Of a DNA stretch of 64,000 bases, positions 33,362 to 45,017 are shown in pieces. The first letter of the stretch is position 1; each line of letters begins with the position of its first letter. The DNA comes from Microthyrium microscopicum. Lineage: Eukaryota; Ascomycota; Dothideomycetes; Microthyriales; Microthyriaceae. The position numbers and the translations under genes were made by a program. The stretch lies in assembly GCA_010405405.1 (NCBI GenBank), contig MU004236.1:1-64000 (forward strand). Direction: 5' to 3'. The notes beneath the pieces are model-generated. The model was not told where the DNA came from, did not search any database, and saw only the letters and a list, made by a program, of their open reading frames with translations.

Positions 33362-34441
33362 GATGTTAGATGCAATGGGCAGAATCAAATGTGTGGTGAG
33401 GCAGTTGTAGCAAGATTATATGGCGCAACTAGGAATACTTTGTACAGAAGAGCTATAGACTAGTTGCCATTATAGGATGTTGGAATGTGTAGGCAGGTAG
33501 TTGGCTAACGACAAGTTCTGGTTGAAAGATAAACAGGGTTCAAACAAGATGATAAATGATGAGTGTCGCAATGCCGATGCGAGAGTCTTAGCTAAGCTTC
33601 GCACGCTCTTGCCAAAGAATGCACGCAATAATACTCTACAGCCTTCTGATTACCGGAGTTAGACGCAGAAGTGACATATATTGGCTACTTCAGTGCTGTG
33701 TAGTACTGTAAGACTAGACACAAGAGGCTCGGTTGGGAGTTGGGAATTGATGATTAGTGAACTGCCGCATGCCGCCTATTCCTCATGCTGACCTGAGCAA
33801 AGCCACCAGATCAGTGCACAGGTGCAGTTCATCTGGCGCCCCTTACATTTTCAACGGCATTTGATTTGCTCACTGACCCGGGGATTAAATTGAACTGCGA
33901 GACTTGACCGAGATCTCCCCTTCAAGGACCGCGTGCGCTTAACCACAAAATATCAAGCTCTGAGCTTGATCATATTCTACTACGCATATGCCGCGTCAAG
34001 TCGATGGCTCTCTTCATCGTGCCTTTGCGTTGTTGAAGACCCAGTTTCTCTGCTTTTTTATACTCATTCATATATGCGAAAGGTAGGATTTGGGTCGTCT
34101 TGGTCAGACAGCTGGGATGAATGCGCTGAAATGCTGACAGCTTCAACGAAAACTAAATTTGGCTTAGAAGGGATCAATTTAACCCAGGCATAACAATTAC
34201 AGAGTGCTCTATCAGAGCATTGGACCTATGGCGGGCGAATTGAGCGACACCGTCCATCGACTAAGAAGTATAATGACTGCTAGTAATGTCTACTACTTCT
34301 TATCGAAGCCGCTAAACCCATCCAAAGGCGCAAACAAGCGAGCGCGTCATCAAACACAGCGAGAATTTCAGCATTTCTTCTTACGGTGGATCCCAGTTTT
34401 GATGCGAGCTCGCATATCCAAAGCCCAGAGCGACACAGTGC
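33362..34441. other. Intergenic region without a supported gene
   Basis: About 1.1 kb between the bZIP start and the end of the second Zn2Cys6 gene. Short plus-strand frames (33933-34193, 34204-34458) have no recognisable motif. The bZIP promoter must lie in the first part. Confidence 0.45.
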
Positions 34442-36654
34442 TCAAGAAAGCGTACTGAAATCCCAATTCTCAGCATTAGACCCAGTGATCTGTGTGTTGC
34501 CAACTCCATTCATGAGGGTATCGAAGAAAGCTGTATCAAGGCCTTGGAATACCCAATTATCCATGCTTGCAGCAGCATCAGGGAAAATAGGATCTGGCTG
34601 GACAAAGAAGTCTTCCAGTTCTGCTTCAGCCACGTGCGAAAGGTCTTCTTGTGCTCGTGGTGCTGCCATTGTGGTTGATGCTTCTATTACAGCTTCGGAC
34701 AAAGCATTGATGGGCTGACGGTTATCGTCTCTTGGATTTTTGATATGGATAGACCCAATGCCACCGATCGTAACACTCTCAGCATGCTCTTGTTCTGTTT
34801 CAACAGATTCCAGGGTCGTGATGCCTTCGCGAGCAATTCTGAGAGCTCCGATATATGGTACGTTGATAATCAGTACCTTTTGATCATCTTCCAAATTGGC
34901 ACTGGCTTCTTGTAGGCTTTGTGTGCGACTACTGTATCCCTCTGCAGCATTTGCTTCCGCTGCCAGCAGGTCTTTAAGCAAACCGGCACATTTTGCAGCA
35001 AGAACATCTTTATGCAGCTCTGACATGGATGTCATACATTCAAGAGCTCGCTCCACTATTGCTCTATCGCCCAGCCGCTGATGTACCAGTAAGTTGTCTC
35101 TGTCTTCTGGGCAGTGACTCACTGTATGAGCCAGTATCAATGACATGCCCGCAATAAGCGCCATGAAGTCACCCATACGACAAACAGCGCCATATGGGTT
35201 GTATTCGCGGATCGCAATCTCTCGTGCTAGAATTTCGCGACTAGCATTCACACAGGCAATCTTGGAATAGACCCTCTGCAAAGCATGACTTGAACTTAGC
35301 ATGTATGGCAAATGAAGCTGGGTAATCAAAGTGTAATAGAGCATATGGTCCCGAGCTCGTTTTATCTCCTGGAAAGCATCCAGTGACTCTATGTCAAGGC
35401 CCACAAAGGAGAGTGGACGCCAGAAAGTAGACGGCCAGTTCTCGGCCATCTCGATCAGTTCGCGATCTATCTTCCGAGTGATATCGAGAGCTCGCTGCGA
35501 TGAATCGATCTGATTACGATCAATAATCTTGGCCGTGACATTTACTAGTGTACCAATATTATATGTTCTCGTTCCGTCGACTGCTTCCTCGACTGGTAGA
35601 TGGATGTTCTGAATATCGTTAAAAACAGATAAAGATGAAACGTGTCATGGGATGGAGGAGGTGGATCGTGTTAAAACTTGTGGGCATTATGGTTTCTTAC
35701 CCCAGTGCTCGTAGGCAGTCCCAGCAGCAGAGATAGAATACGTTCCATACAGACAATACAGCTCCACATAGTCTCAGGATCAAGATCGTCCTTAGCGTTG
35801 ATGACTTTGAAGCGATAATGGCCTGGACGATGAAGACCAAGTAACTGTGCTGCCATCACAGCGCGACGCATTGTTATCCAAGCACGTCGAATATTTCCAC
35901 CATCAATATGATAAAAGCCTTCAAGAATGATGTTTTGAAGGTTTTCCAGTACTCCTAGCAGGAGATCATTTGAAGTGACCCTTTGTATTGCCGAATCTGC
36001 AAGTTCGTGCATTATGATGTGATGATGCTTAGAAAGTCCAGGTAACACCGTGTTTGGAGAAACATATTGTAACGCTGATGCAAAGAGTAGCATTTGCCTT
36101 GCCAACAGGATTTGATGCGACTCGGGACGCAATAAATTTGTGATACGGAATTCCTCATCTGGAATTTCTTCTTGTCTGCCAGGCTTGAAAGTAGATCTAT
36201 AGCAATACCAAGTGAATCTGACCAGTTTCGAGTGCAAAATTTCGAGGTCTTTACGACATGGGAGGGCCTTTAGAAGAGCCTGGATGTCTTTGGAGGGAAC
36301 TGGTCGCTCTGCGATTGAATTGCCACTAATTGGTGCTCTCTCAGTTTCCGAATCATTTCTATATCCAGCGGTTACTCCCTCGATTATAGTCAGCGGACAA
36401 TACTAGATATTAGTTTGGCAACTGACAGTTTGATTAGAATTGACAGTATTGTTTTCATTTGTCTCCGGCCCTCCGATCACTACGATTTGACTGACACATT
36501 TAGTGCCACGACGACGGCAAGGAATACAGACATCATGGTGGAGTGCAAAGTTGCATTTGACCTTTCTATTTCTGCATTCCCAGCAACTGTGGGTTCCTTT
36601 CCGGACTTTTCTTCGTCTTGCTATAGCTTCGCCCGCGTGAGCAGTCATTGCCAA
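34442..36654 (-). CDS. Zn2Cys6 transcription factor
   Basis: 692 aa in three exons: 36654-36445, 36402-35701 and 35608-34442. The zinc cluster at about residues 24-52 reads CWECRNRKVKCNF, then CIPCRRRGTKC, giving six cysteines with a slightly long middle spacing (FALHHDV). It is preceded by a basic stretch ARRRKVRKGTH. The first intron is minimal (42 nt) with a GTCAAT donor, so that junction is the least certain; without it the frame stops at 36403. The middle region (MERILSLLLGLPTSTG joined to NIHLPVEEA) fits the fungal TF domain. It is divergent from the NmrA-like gene at 37.35 kb, a frequent regulator-target arrangement. Confidence 0.88.
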
Positions 36655-36875
36655 GTGTCGTAGAGCGGTACGGCGACAGCTTCGGACGTCACGGTGCTAG
36701 AATCTCATCTGTCCGAACATCAAGATGTAGAAAGATCATTCCCGGAGTCGGTTAATGTGTAGAGTTGCACGTTGCAATGCGGACGAACGAGAATTTAAAG
36801 GGGTAAACATCTTGGTTCAGCCGAAGTGCAGCTGACAAATCCTGTAGTTCGACCGAAACTCTCGAAATCTGCACC

Positions 36876-37071
36876 CAACTGGGCGACAAAATAAGTGGCA
36901 CACTCCCAGCAAGTATGATGTCTGCCTCCAGCTAAGTGAATTCCTATTCAACGCGTGTAATACTCGATTGCCCATCGAATGCGGTGGGGATTAACGAAGC
37001 TTTTCTTTGAGAAGTGCGATGGGAGACATCATACTTGATGGGAGCGCGCCATTTATTTTGTCAGCCGGTTG
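36876..37071. mobile_element. MITE-like element copy 3 (196 bp)
   Basis: Ends read CAACTGGGCGACAAAATAA and, reversed, CAACCGGCTGACAAAATAA. Matching inverted repeats continue about 50 bp inward through CTCCCA, AAGTATGATGTCT and TCC. Flanks TGCACC and TCCACC differ at one base. The core lacks the AAATAAAGCACTCGA word of copies 1 and 2, marking a second subfamily. It sits inside the shared promoter of the divergent Zn2Cys6 and NmrA-like genes. Confidence 0.8.
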
Positions 37072-37352
37072 TCCACCTCAAAGTTCGTGGACAGTTCGTA
37101 AGAGCACCTTTCAATGTCGATGAACTGTGTGTTGGATGGTAGGCAGCAAAGATATCGACCTGGATGCGCGCAGGTGGAGAACAGAGTACTCAAGCTGGAT
37201 GGAATGACATGTTCGGAGATAATCTTCCTCCAAGATCATTGGTCTTCCTTCACGGTCTTATTCGACCGAAGCCAGCTACCGTATAAATGGCTGTTAGAAT
37301 CTCGATATTTCAATGATTAACCCACTCAATTGAATGCTTGAAATACCTCGAA

Positions 37353-38459
37353 ATGACACAAAAGATCTTACTTCATGGTGCTACCGGCGAAACCGGAGGT
37401 GACATCCTTGATGGCCTGATAGAAGATGGCAGTTTTGTACGTGTTTTTCTTCAAGATTTTCCAGCGTTAGAAAACGAAGTGGCTAATAATGATAGGAAAT
37501 TACTGCTCTTATACGTCCACAGTCATTGCAGAAACCTGCTACAAAGGCACTGGAGCCTAGAGGCGTCAAGATTGTCGTTGGCGATCTTGAAAAGCAGAGC
37601 GTTAAAGAGATTGCGGAGCTTTTGGCAGGCTACGACACCGTTATCAGTGCAGTCGCTGCCACGGCGCAACTTGATCAGCTTAAGCTTGTTGATGCTGCTG
37701 CGCAAGCAGGAGTCAAACGCTTTGTGCCTTGTGGGTTCACTACCGTATCTCCACCAGGCGGTGTGATGACCCTCATTCGCGCCCAGAAAGAAAAGGTCCA
37801 TGAAAGAATCTGGTACCATCATCTTCCATACACAATCATTGATTCCGGCTACTGGTACCAGATCTCTTTTCCAAGATTGCCTTCAGGAAAGGTTGATTAT
37901 GCTTTGATGGGAGACAAGAATACCATTTTTGGTGACGGCAATGCTCCAAACATGTTGGTAGACAAGAGAGATATAGGGAAATTTACTGCAAGGATTATCA
38001 AGGACAGCCGTACTCTCAACAAACGTGTCTTCCTGCACGCAGATGTTCTCACACAGAACGAGATCATCACAATTATGGAAGAGAAGAGCGGCGAGAAGGT
38101 CGAAACTAAGACTGTAAGTTGTATTCCACAAGCTTTCTTCGGTATCTTATACTAATTTTTCACAGGAAACTCACGATGATCTTGTTGCGAAGATGCATGC
38201 CGCACGAGAGGCTCACAAAATAGATCCTTCGAACATTATGAACAATGTCGCTGTCTATGGTTCCGAGTATGATGTATCCAAATACGTCAGAAAGGATAAC
38301 ACTCCAGAAATCGCGGTCTATCTAGGCTATCTCGACACTAAGGAATTGTATCCAGACTTCAAGCCAAATACCTTTTCAAGATTTGTCGACGAATTGTTGG
38401 CAGGGCAGGCCAAGCTGATGTATCAGAACAGCGATATGTTCAAGAATCTGGGAAAATGA
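37353..38459 (+). CDS. NmrA/isoflavone-reductase-like NAD(P)-binding protein
   Basis: 331 aa in three exons: 37353-37436, 37496-38113 and 38166-38459. The first exon carries the Rossmann loop LLHGATGETGGDIL (GxxGxxG). The GATAG acceptor at 37495 joins it to EITALIRPQSLQKPA, a typical NADPH-phosphate-binding strand, whereas a later CCACAG acceptor would lose this strand. KIVVGDLE, VISAVAA, GVKRFVPCGF and IIDSGYW are characteristic of the isoflavone reductase/NmrA-like SDR group (CipA/pinoresinol reductase-like). It probably reduces a small aromatic or secondary metabolite, but no substrate can be named. It is divergent from a Zn2Cys6 gene across a promoter containing a MITE. Confidence 0.9.
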
Positions 38460-38476
38460 ACTCGTTTCGACGACTA

Positions 38477-38682
38477 CTCGTTTCGTCGACTACTCCCATC
38501 GATTGCGATGGCTGCCATAACACTTATTAAAGAGCGGCTACTTTATCTACCATCGTAGTCGATAATCTGAAGTAAGTTTTACGACGCTGATGGGAGTTAC
38601 AGCAATCCTTCTTTAAGAAGTGTTATAGCAACCATCGCAGTCGATGGGAGTAATTGTCGAAACGGCTCTGTTATTTTGTCCA
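38477..38682. mobile_element. Fold-back element with about 55-bp arms
   Basis: The left arm (38477-38534) reads CGTTTCGTCGACTACTCCC, then ATCGATTGCGATGGCTGCC and ATAACACTTATTAAAGA. The right arm (38611-38668), reversed, gives the same sequence with a few changes (TTCTTAAAGA, GCTATAACACTT, GACTGCGATGG). The transcript could form a long hairpin with a loop of about 76 nt. The right flank carries TGTTATTTTGTCCACG, like the MITE termini elsewhere in the window. It starts 17 bp after the NmrA-like stop codon, so it is probably within that gene's 3' untranslated region. Confidence 0.78.
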
Positions 38683-38794
38683 CGAAGAGAATGTTCCTAT
38701 TAGGGCAAGTTGTCTCTGATCATGTGTTCTTTTATTGAAAAACTTTTGTAAACAAACTATTTCGGAATGTGACTCTAAGTGAACGAGCGACAGC

Positions 38795-39187
38795 ATGGGT
38801 GTGTGGAGACATCTTTTTTCCTTACCATACCGTCAAGTGGAAAGTGAGCCGGAGGATCCATGGGTTATCTATATAAGAGAAATCGAGAGGTTATGGGGTA
38901 AGAAAGGTGATGTGACAGACATCGAAGTCTGCGGGAGCATCACCAAAGGGACTCAATTTCGAGCACTGGCTTTACGGAAATGCAAGCTTCGTGCCGTCCA
39001 GCAAATTCTATATCCGTTCTATCGGAGTGCAATGGTTCGAGCCGTAAAGAAGTCACCTAGTGGGAGATTTGTTTTCGTGATATCAAGAAGCCTCGTAGCC
39101 AAAGGCCTCCAGTCCAAAGCATTGGCTCGCCATGGATGCTGGGTAGCATGCATCTCTTTGACCAGGAATGGCTATCAAAACCAGTAG
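38795..39187 (+). CDS. Hypothetical short protein (130 aa)
   Basis: A 130-codon ATG frame with varied composition (contains IYIREIERLWGKKGDVTDIE and ALRKCKLRAVQQILYPFYRS). No family, signal peptide or membrane span is recognised. It lies just downstream of the fold-back element in a 1.7-kb gap, and it could be chance or the remains of a larger gene. Confidence 0.3.
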   Translation: MGVWRHLFSLPYRQVESEPEDPWVIYIREIERLWGKKGDVTDIEVCGSITKGTQFRALALRKCKLRAVQQILYPFYRSAMVRAVKKSPSGRFVFVISRSLVAKGLQSKALARHGCWVACISLTRNGYQNQ

Positions 39188-40138
39188 GAATCGGATGCAT
39201 TTTTGCTCCTAGTGAAGACTTGATAACATAATGCCCAGCATCTTACAAGCCGTCTTGGAATATATACTGCAAGAAGCAATTTGATCAGTTGACGCGCAGG
39301 TTGGGATGACAGTTATATGTTAGATATTCGCTCTCCTAGAACATGAGGACGTAAGTATCGAGTCGTCGGTTTGTATCTAGAGCATAAACATGTTCATACC
39401 CATGAGTCTTGAGTGCTGCAAGTCTACGACTTGATATATCTGTAATGGCAAAGAGTCTACTTTCCCAACTCTCAAGGGGTTTTCGGCGAGGTGAAGTACC
39501 GATCCGTTGGGTCCTTTCAAGTAAAAGAAGCACACTCGCCATGGACTCGACGTTTGCCTATACTTATGTGTATATCCACGCGGGTTCTAGGTGTAACGGC
39601 AAAGCAACGCAACCACGCAATTGTCTTTCATACATGTACATGACATGCTGCGCGCATCATCGTGTCGCGGTTTGGTCGCGGTTTGGATCAGGAATGTAAT
39701 GCGCATTATTCGAGGAGAATGCCAGTTCTTAACACACGAGCAGCTCTGTGAATTTTGATCGCGTAGTTTTCATTGTAATGATCAAGAAAGATGAGGAGAA
39801 GTTGGAGTTTTGGTAGAAGGTGTACTGTAGATGGAGATGATTGGGTGTCGCTATGGACGACCGCGCAGGGGCCCGAGCTTTCTCGCGCCTTCCAAGGTTC
39901 CCTCTTCAACGATTAAGGCTCGAAGGCTCTAAGCTATTCCCTCCACCATCAACCACCATCTCCATCAAACGCTTTGGATTTCCTAACTCCTCTGTATTTC
40001 TTGTTTGAAAGCCTTTAGCATTTGCCCTTGTGCTTCACCTTGTCTTTGTTTTGCACAGTCCTCCTCCTTTTCGTCTCCTATATCCCTGATCCCGCATTTG
40101 TCGCATCACGTCAATATTTACGGTCCCCGCTGTCCACC
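39188..40138. other. Intergenic region upstream of the EB1 gene
   Basis: No supported gene. Several short frames lack motifs. The last about 200 bp are pyrimidine-rich (CTCCTCCTTTTCGTC), as is usual for strong fungal promoters and 5' leaders. Confidence 0.4.
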
Positions 40139-41143
40139 ATGGGCGAATCAAGGTGCGCCTACCCTTCGCTTTACTATTTGGTCTCTCGGAATATGACATT
40201 GATCCTAACAAACGTTTAACATCAGACAAGAGCTACTAGCATGGCTAAACAACCTCTTACAGCTCAACATTACGAAGGTTGAGCAGTGCGGTACAGGGTA
40301 AGGCTCAGGCCCAACTTGTTCACGACATTAGCTAACCATCCTCTCTTATAGTGCGGCCTATTGCCAGATCTTTGACAGCATCTGGAGTAAGTTTTGGTTC
40401 TGTCATCGTTATCGTCAAATCTAATCTCGTCTAGTGGATCTTCCCATGTCAAAAGTCAAGTTCTCCGTAAATACCGAATACATGTACATTCAAAACTTCA
40501 AAGTCCTACAAAGTACAATCCCTTGCCTACCTCCAAACCCAGCGATCGATCCCTAACCTTTCGTAGATGCCCTAGTCAAACATGGAATTGATCGAACCGT
40601 ACCGGTGGAGGCTCTGATGAAATGCAAGATGCAGGACAACCTCGAGTTCCTCCAATGGGCTAAGCGATACTGGGACCAATACTATCCAGGTGGTGATTAC
40701 GATGCAGTTGCTCGTCGCAAGGACAAGTCTACTACAGTTCCAGCCATGGGCAGAGCACCAGTCAACTCTTCGGCCGCTCGACGCCCAGCCCCCGGTGCAG
40801 GCCCTAGGACGCGCACTCCACAAGGAGGAGCTATGAGCGCGGCCTTGAGTCAAGAAAACAACGCATTGAAGGAGACAGTAACTGGACTCGAGCGGGAGCG
40901 TGACTTTTACTTTGCCAAACTGCGCGACATTGAACTTCTTATCCAGAACGCTATCGAAGCGGATCCTGAGCTTGACAAGGAAGACGACAATATCTTGAAG
41001 AACATCCAGGCCATTCTGTATTCAACAGAGGTGAGCAACTTTTATGTTGACATTGTTTGGGCTATCAGAGCTAATACCCGCAGCAGGAAGGATTCGAGAT
41101 CCCAGCAGAGGGTGCTGAGGAAGTAGAAGAGGAGACGTTTTGA
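40139..41143 (+). CDS. BIM1: EB1/Bim1-family microtubule plus-end-tracking protein
   Basis: 240 aa in six exons: 40139-40152, 40226-40297, 40352-40386, 40435-40512, 40567-41030 and 41084-41143. The first exon has only 14 nt (MGES plus part of Arg). Splicing rebuilds a calponin-homology domain: RQELLAWLNNLLQLNITKVE, then GAAYCQIFDSIWMDLPM, then NFKVLQNALVKHGIDRTVPV. A Ser/Pro/Arg linker follows. The coiled-coil EB1 C-terminal domain (ERERDFYFAKLRDIELLIQ) comes next, then an acidic tail ending EEVEEETF, equivalent to the EEY-type end. EB1 binds growing microtubule ends and recruits partners. The CAGCAG acceptor at 41081-41086 allows one optional Gln. Intron density matches the mal3/bimA group. 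Confidence 0.94.
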
Positions 41144-41672
41144 ATGCCGGTATCAAAAGGCTAGATGAATGGATGAGGCTTATGAATGTTATGCACAACA
41201 ATAGATGATCCTCGGATCAAGTGGGATCATGGATGGGATATGTGGTCCTAGGTTGTTGTTCTGACATTGGCATACCCCCTGTGTAGTACCAAACGAGTAA
41301 AAAGGAAAACATCAACATGAATCCAAGAAAAGACCCATTATTCTATATCTCTTCGAGTCCATGAACATGCTTTTGATCTGTCTGCTTGAAGTATTTAACA
41401 GCGATGGCGATATAATCATTTCCTGGTGCCTGGTCAAGTCTGGTCAAGTGAAATTGGTGGTCTCGTGCCGACGCCAGTCAAAACCGCAGCCTCATGTTCG
41501 TCATTTGACGCATGGACTTGGCCGACATCCACCACTGACCCATATTCTTCTTTCCTAAACAAACCACCACTGCACCCACAGCATCAAGAAACGCATATCC
41601 ACTCCTTGCACAATCTCTTAGATGCCAGAACCTTAACAATACCCATCTGGAGTCTCAAAACACGCGATAATC
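41144..41672. other. Intergenic spacer
   Basis: No gene seen. This should hold the EB1 3' end and the promoter of the PX-SNARE gene. The word CTGGTCAAGTCTGGTCAAGTG near 41430 is a short direct duplication. Confidence 0.35.
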
Positions 41673-42764
41673 ATGCCATACACCCTCTCTATCCCAACGA
41701 CCACCCTGCAATCAGACTCCTCCAACAAACCATACACATCCTATCACCTAACTATCACAACACCACTACGCAAACTCGTCCTAACTAAACGCTACTCGGA
41801 CTTCGTCTCCCTTCACACCGCCCTCACCAACGCCGCCGGCGCCTCCCCTCCCACCCCGTTGCCGGGTAAAAGCTGGTTCTCCCGCACTGTCAACAACCCC
41901 AAACTCACCGAATCCCGCCGCGCCGGCCTCGAATCGTACGCGAGAAGCATCGAAGACGCACCCGATGGAAGGTGGCGCGAAGCCGGTGTATGGCGGTCCT
42001 TCTTAAACTTCCCAGCCTCTCCTAATGTCCCTCCCAAACAAACCAACGATGAATCTACAGAACGCCCAACTATGAGTGCAGCCGCATGGCTAGATCTACA
42101 CACAAATCTCAAACAACTACTACAAGACGCTCGTAACCTGCTAGCCAGGCGTGAGGCCGCAAGCAGCACGACCGCCGCCCATGAAGCCAGTGCAGGCGCA
42201 AAGAAATCTCTAGTCAAAGCACACACCCTCATCGTCCGTCTCGAAGAAGGTCTACGAGGCTTCAGCACAGGTAAAGGCAGCGAACGCCTCGGCGATGGCG
42301 AAATACGACGTCGGCGAGATTTGGTCGCGCGTGCCCGGAAAGAACGCGAAGCTCTCGAAGGTGTGCTCAATGCCTGGGTAGCCCGAAGCAGCGCACCCCA
42401 AGCCTCCTCAACACCATCCTACTCCTCATCACCAGTACGCAGCGCAGCAAGCATGCCAGGCTCCTACCAAAGCTCGGCGACCGGCAGGGGCGGACGTGTC
42501 CTGGGTGGCCCAGCAAAAGAGACAGAGAAAACGAGGCAGCTAGACAATGAGGGCGTGTTGAAGCTGCAGAAGGAGATTATGCAAAATCAGGATATGAGTG
42601 TTGATGCACTAGCCGAAGCGGTGCGGCGGATGAAGGGGATGGGTGTGGCGATTAATGAGGAGTTGGTGGAGCAGAGCCAGTTGCTGGATGTGTTGGATAC
42701 GGATGTGGATCGGTTGGGTGGCAAGGTTGATATTGCGAAGAAGAGGATTCGGAAGCTCAACTGA
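41673..42764 (+). CDS. VAM7: Vam7-like PX-domain SNARE
   Basis: Single-exon gene, 363 aa. An N-terminal PX domain (about residues 1-115) shows KRYSDFVSLHTAL with the phosphoinositide-binding Arg-Tyr, a PLPGK loop and RRAGLESYARSI. A Ser/Ala-rich middle follows with a basic helical stretch (RRRRDLVARARKEREALE). The C-terminus is a Qc-SNARE-type coiled coil (LQKEIMQNQDMSVDALAEAV, then VEQSQLLDVLDTDVDRLGGK) with no membrane anchor. This is the Vam7 layout: PX binds PI3P on the vacuole, and the SNARE helix joins vacuole fusion complexes. Length is close to yeast Vam7p (316 aa). Confidence 0.88.
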   Translation: MPYTLSIPTTTLQSDSSNKPYTSYHLTITTPLRKLVLTKRYSDFVSLHTALTNAAGASPPTPLPGKSWFSRTVNNPKLTESRRAGLESYARSIEDAPDGRWREAGVWRSFLNFPASPNVPPKQTNDESTERPTMSAAAWLDLHTNLKQLLQDARNLLARREAASSTTAAHEASAGAKKSLVKAHTLIVRLEEGLRGFSTGKGSERLGDGEIRRRRDLVARARKEREALEGVLNAWVARSSAPQASSTPSYSSSPVRSAASMPGSYQSSATGRGGRVLGGPAKETEKTRQLDNEGVLKLQKEIMQNQDMSVDALAEAVRRMKGMGVAINEELVEQSQLLDVLDTDVDRLGGKVDIAKKRIRKLN

Positions 42765-43057
42765 TCTACCTGTATCTTATTCGCGGCATAGCTATTTTGT
42801 GGCGTTGATTTTGCTTTGGTTGTTGGTATACCCACTGTTTGATGAAAGAGCGAGAGATCAAGATATACATATGCGAATTTGATCATTGATGGTATGTTGT
42901 ATCTTATTTGGATAACGAAATATCTAATTGTCTTTGCTTGTCAGGTAGGTTCTTCTCATTCCTACCATTTCGACATATCTTGCTCAAGATTCTAGTCTCG
43001 GACAGTAATGCACATTCAAAGTTATGACTCACTGGCATCTAGGAAAGAAATACATCA

Positions 43058-43251
43058 CGACTGCCTGGCAAAATCAATGGCGCGCCTTTATTTACTCCAA
43101 TATCTACCATCTATTACGCTTTGCCAACGACTGCTTTATGCGCCATAGAGGGCGTTTATGTTTGGCAGTCTTATCGAATGCAATGGCAAGTATAACATCG
43201 CTTACTTGAAGGAGGCGATGGGAGCGCGCCAATTATTTTGCCCTGCCATTG
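43058..43251. mobile_element. MITE-like element copy 4 (194 bp)
   Basis: The ends pair less well than in other copies: CGACTGCCTGGCAAAAT on the left against CAATGGCAGGGCAAAAT reversed on the right. Both continue with an AATGGCGCGC-like block. No target duplication is clear (CATCA and ACATT). It is similar in length to copy 3 and probably belongs to the same, more diverged subfamily. It lies between the PX-SNARE and mannanase genes. Confidence 0.65.
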
Positions 43252-43665
43252 ACATTAATATCTTGATAGACGAGCTCCGACCAGATACACGACCCCATAC
43301 TCATAAAAGGTCTTCCAATATGACAGATTATAGGTGGATCGCTTTGGTCAAGCCCTCTTGAAATAGCAACAAGTAATGCAATACCGGGTAACTTGGCCTG
43401 CTTTGACCAAAATATAAAGTTCATTAATCTAACCAGCACGATCCACTCTCTTTTCTGGTCCAACAAGAGCTTCAAATACGGAGTGAAGCTTCCCATGTAC
43501 AAAATCGCTTAACTTTTTGAGAAATTAGAAGACAATGAACTCCTCGTGATTTTTGCCAGCTAAATGCCTGGAGATTGTCGCCTTCACATCGCTGTGTTCT
43601 CATAAACCTGACCGTTCGAAAGATTGCAAGAAGCAACCGTGGGCATACCCGCGCCCAAGTCCAAT

Positions 43666-45017
43666 ATGCTACTTCCACTACTCCTAGCTACCAGCCTATA
43701 TGCTTTACTCACCGTAGCTCAAACGCCCAAACGAACCATTACCAAAACTGATGGTCTACATTTCAACATCGATGGCGAAACCGCCTACTTCCCCGGCACC
43801 AACGCCTACTGGCTCCCCTTTCTCAAGAACAACTCCGATGTCGACCTCGTACTCGATCACATGGCGCAAGCAGGTCTGAGAATTGTAAGAACCTGGGGTT
43901 TCAATGATGTCAAGACCGCGCCAACTGACGGTACCTCGTCATTCCCATCATCTCTCACACTCACTGACTTCTCATAGGCACAGTCTGGTTCCAATCATTT
44001 CCATCCTCCGGCGACCCAGTAATCAACACCGGCCCAACCGGCCTGCAACGTCTAGACTACATCATTCGCGCCGCCGAGACGCGTGGACTCAAGCTCATCA
44101 TCCCATTCGTCAATAACTGGGCAGACTATGGCGGCATGGAGGCGTACTATGCCTACTGTATTGACAATAACTCGAAAGTGGATAAGAAAGAGCAGTGGTA
44201 TCGCAGTGCTAAGTGCCAGGCGCAGTATCAGAAATATGCGAGGACAATTATTGAACGGCATAAGGAGAGTACGGCGGTGTTGGCATGGGAGTTGGCGAAT
44301 GAGCCGAGATGTAAGGGGTGTGATACCAAAGTCGTCACGGAGTGGGCGCGAGAGACGAGTAAATGGATTAAGAGTGTTGATTCGAAGCATTTGGTTGCTG
44401 TTGGGGATGAGGGATTTGGGGTTAAGGTTGATGGGTAAGTTGAGTGATGTCTTATTGACTTCTCTGAACCGATTGTGTTATGAGGGTTCTGTCGAAAGGC
44501 TCGATTGTTTTTGATCTTCCACGAGAGACTGACGAGTTGACAGGAAAGCGGGAGATTACTCCTATTCTCATGGCGAGGGGACGGATTTCGCCAGCTTAGT
44601 CGCTCTGCCTGATATCGACATGGGGACTTTTCATTTGTATCCAGATCACTGTACGTTCTCGAAGCTGCCAACCCTTCGTCAACACTAACATTTGTAGGGA
44701 ACGTCACTGTTGCATGGGGCAATTCATGGATACAGCACCATGCCGCCGTATGCGTAGCAAACAACAAGCCGTGTCTATTTGAGGAGTATGGTGTTATGGC
44801 ATCAGAAAAGTGCTCACAAGAGACTGGCTGGCAAGCAACCGCACTCAAGACCAGGGGTATTGCTGGCGATCAATACTGGCAGTATGGAGATACAGTGTCC
44901 ACTGGCAAAACTGCTGATGATAAGTTTACTGTCTACAAAGATACAGCTAATTGGAACTGTATGGTTGAGGCTCATGGGAAGAATATCAAAGCCTCAAAGA
45001 CGGCCAAGGAAATATGA
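43666..45017 (+). CDS. GH5 endo-beta-1,4-mannanase, secreted
   Basis: 382 aa in four exons: 43666-43930, 43978-44434, 44544-44650 and 44698-45017. All joins keep frame (TDGTVWFQS, VDGKAGDY and PDHWNVTV). Residues 1-20 are a signal peptide ([18 protein letters not shown]). The catalytic domain shows [19 protein letters not shown], the acid/base Glu in [12 protein letters not shown] and the nucleophile Glu in PCLFEEYGV, with HLYPDHW between them. This arrangement is that of GH5 subfamily 7 mannanases, which cleave beta-1,4-mannans of plant cell walls. No cellulose-binding module is attached. With the AA9 enzyme at 49 kb it points to a plant-biomass lifestyle. Confidence 0.92.

Noticed and set aside
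38477-38682. CRISPR-like or rho-independent terminator interpretation of the hairpin
   Set aside because: The organism is a fungus, there is no repeat-spacer series, and the arms are far too long for a terminator; a fold-back element fits better.
41813-42370. 185-codon minus-strand frame opposite the PX-SNARE gene
   Set aside because: Arg/Ser-rich shadow of a well-supported plus-strand gene with PX and SNARE motifs.
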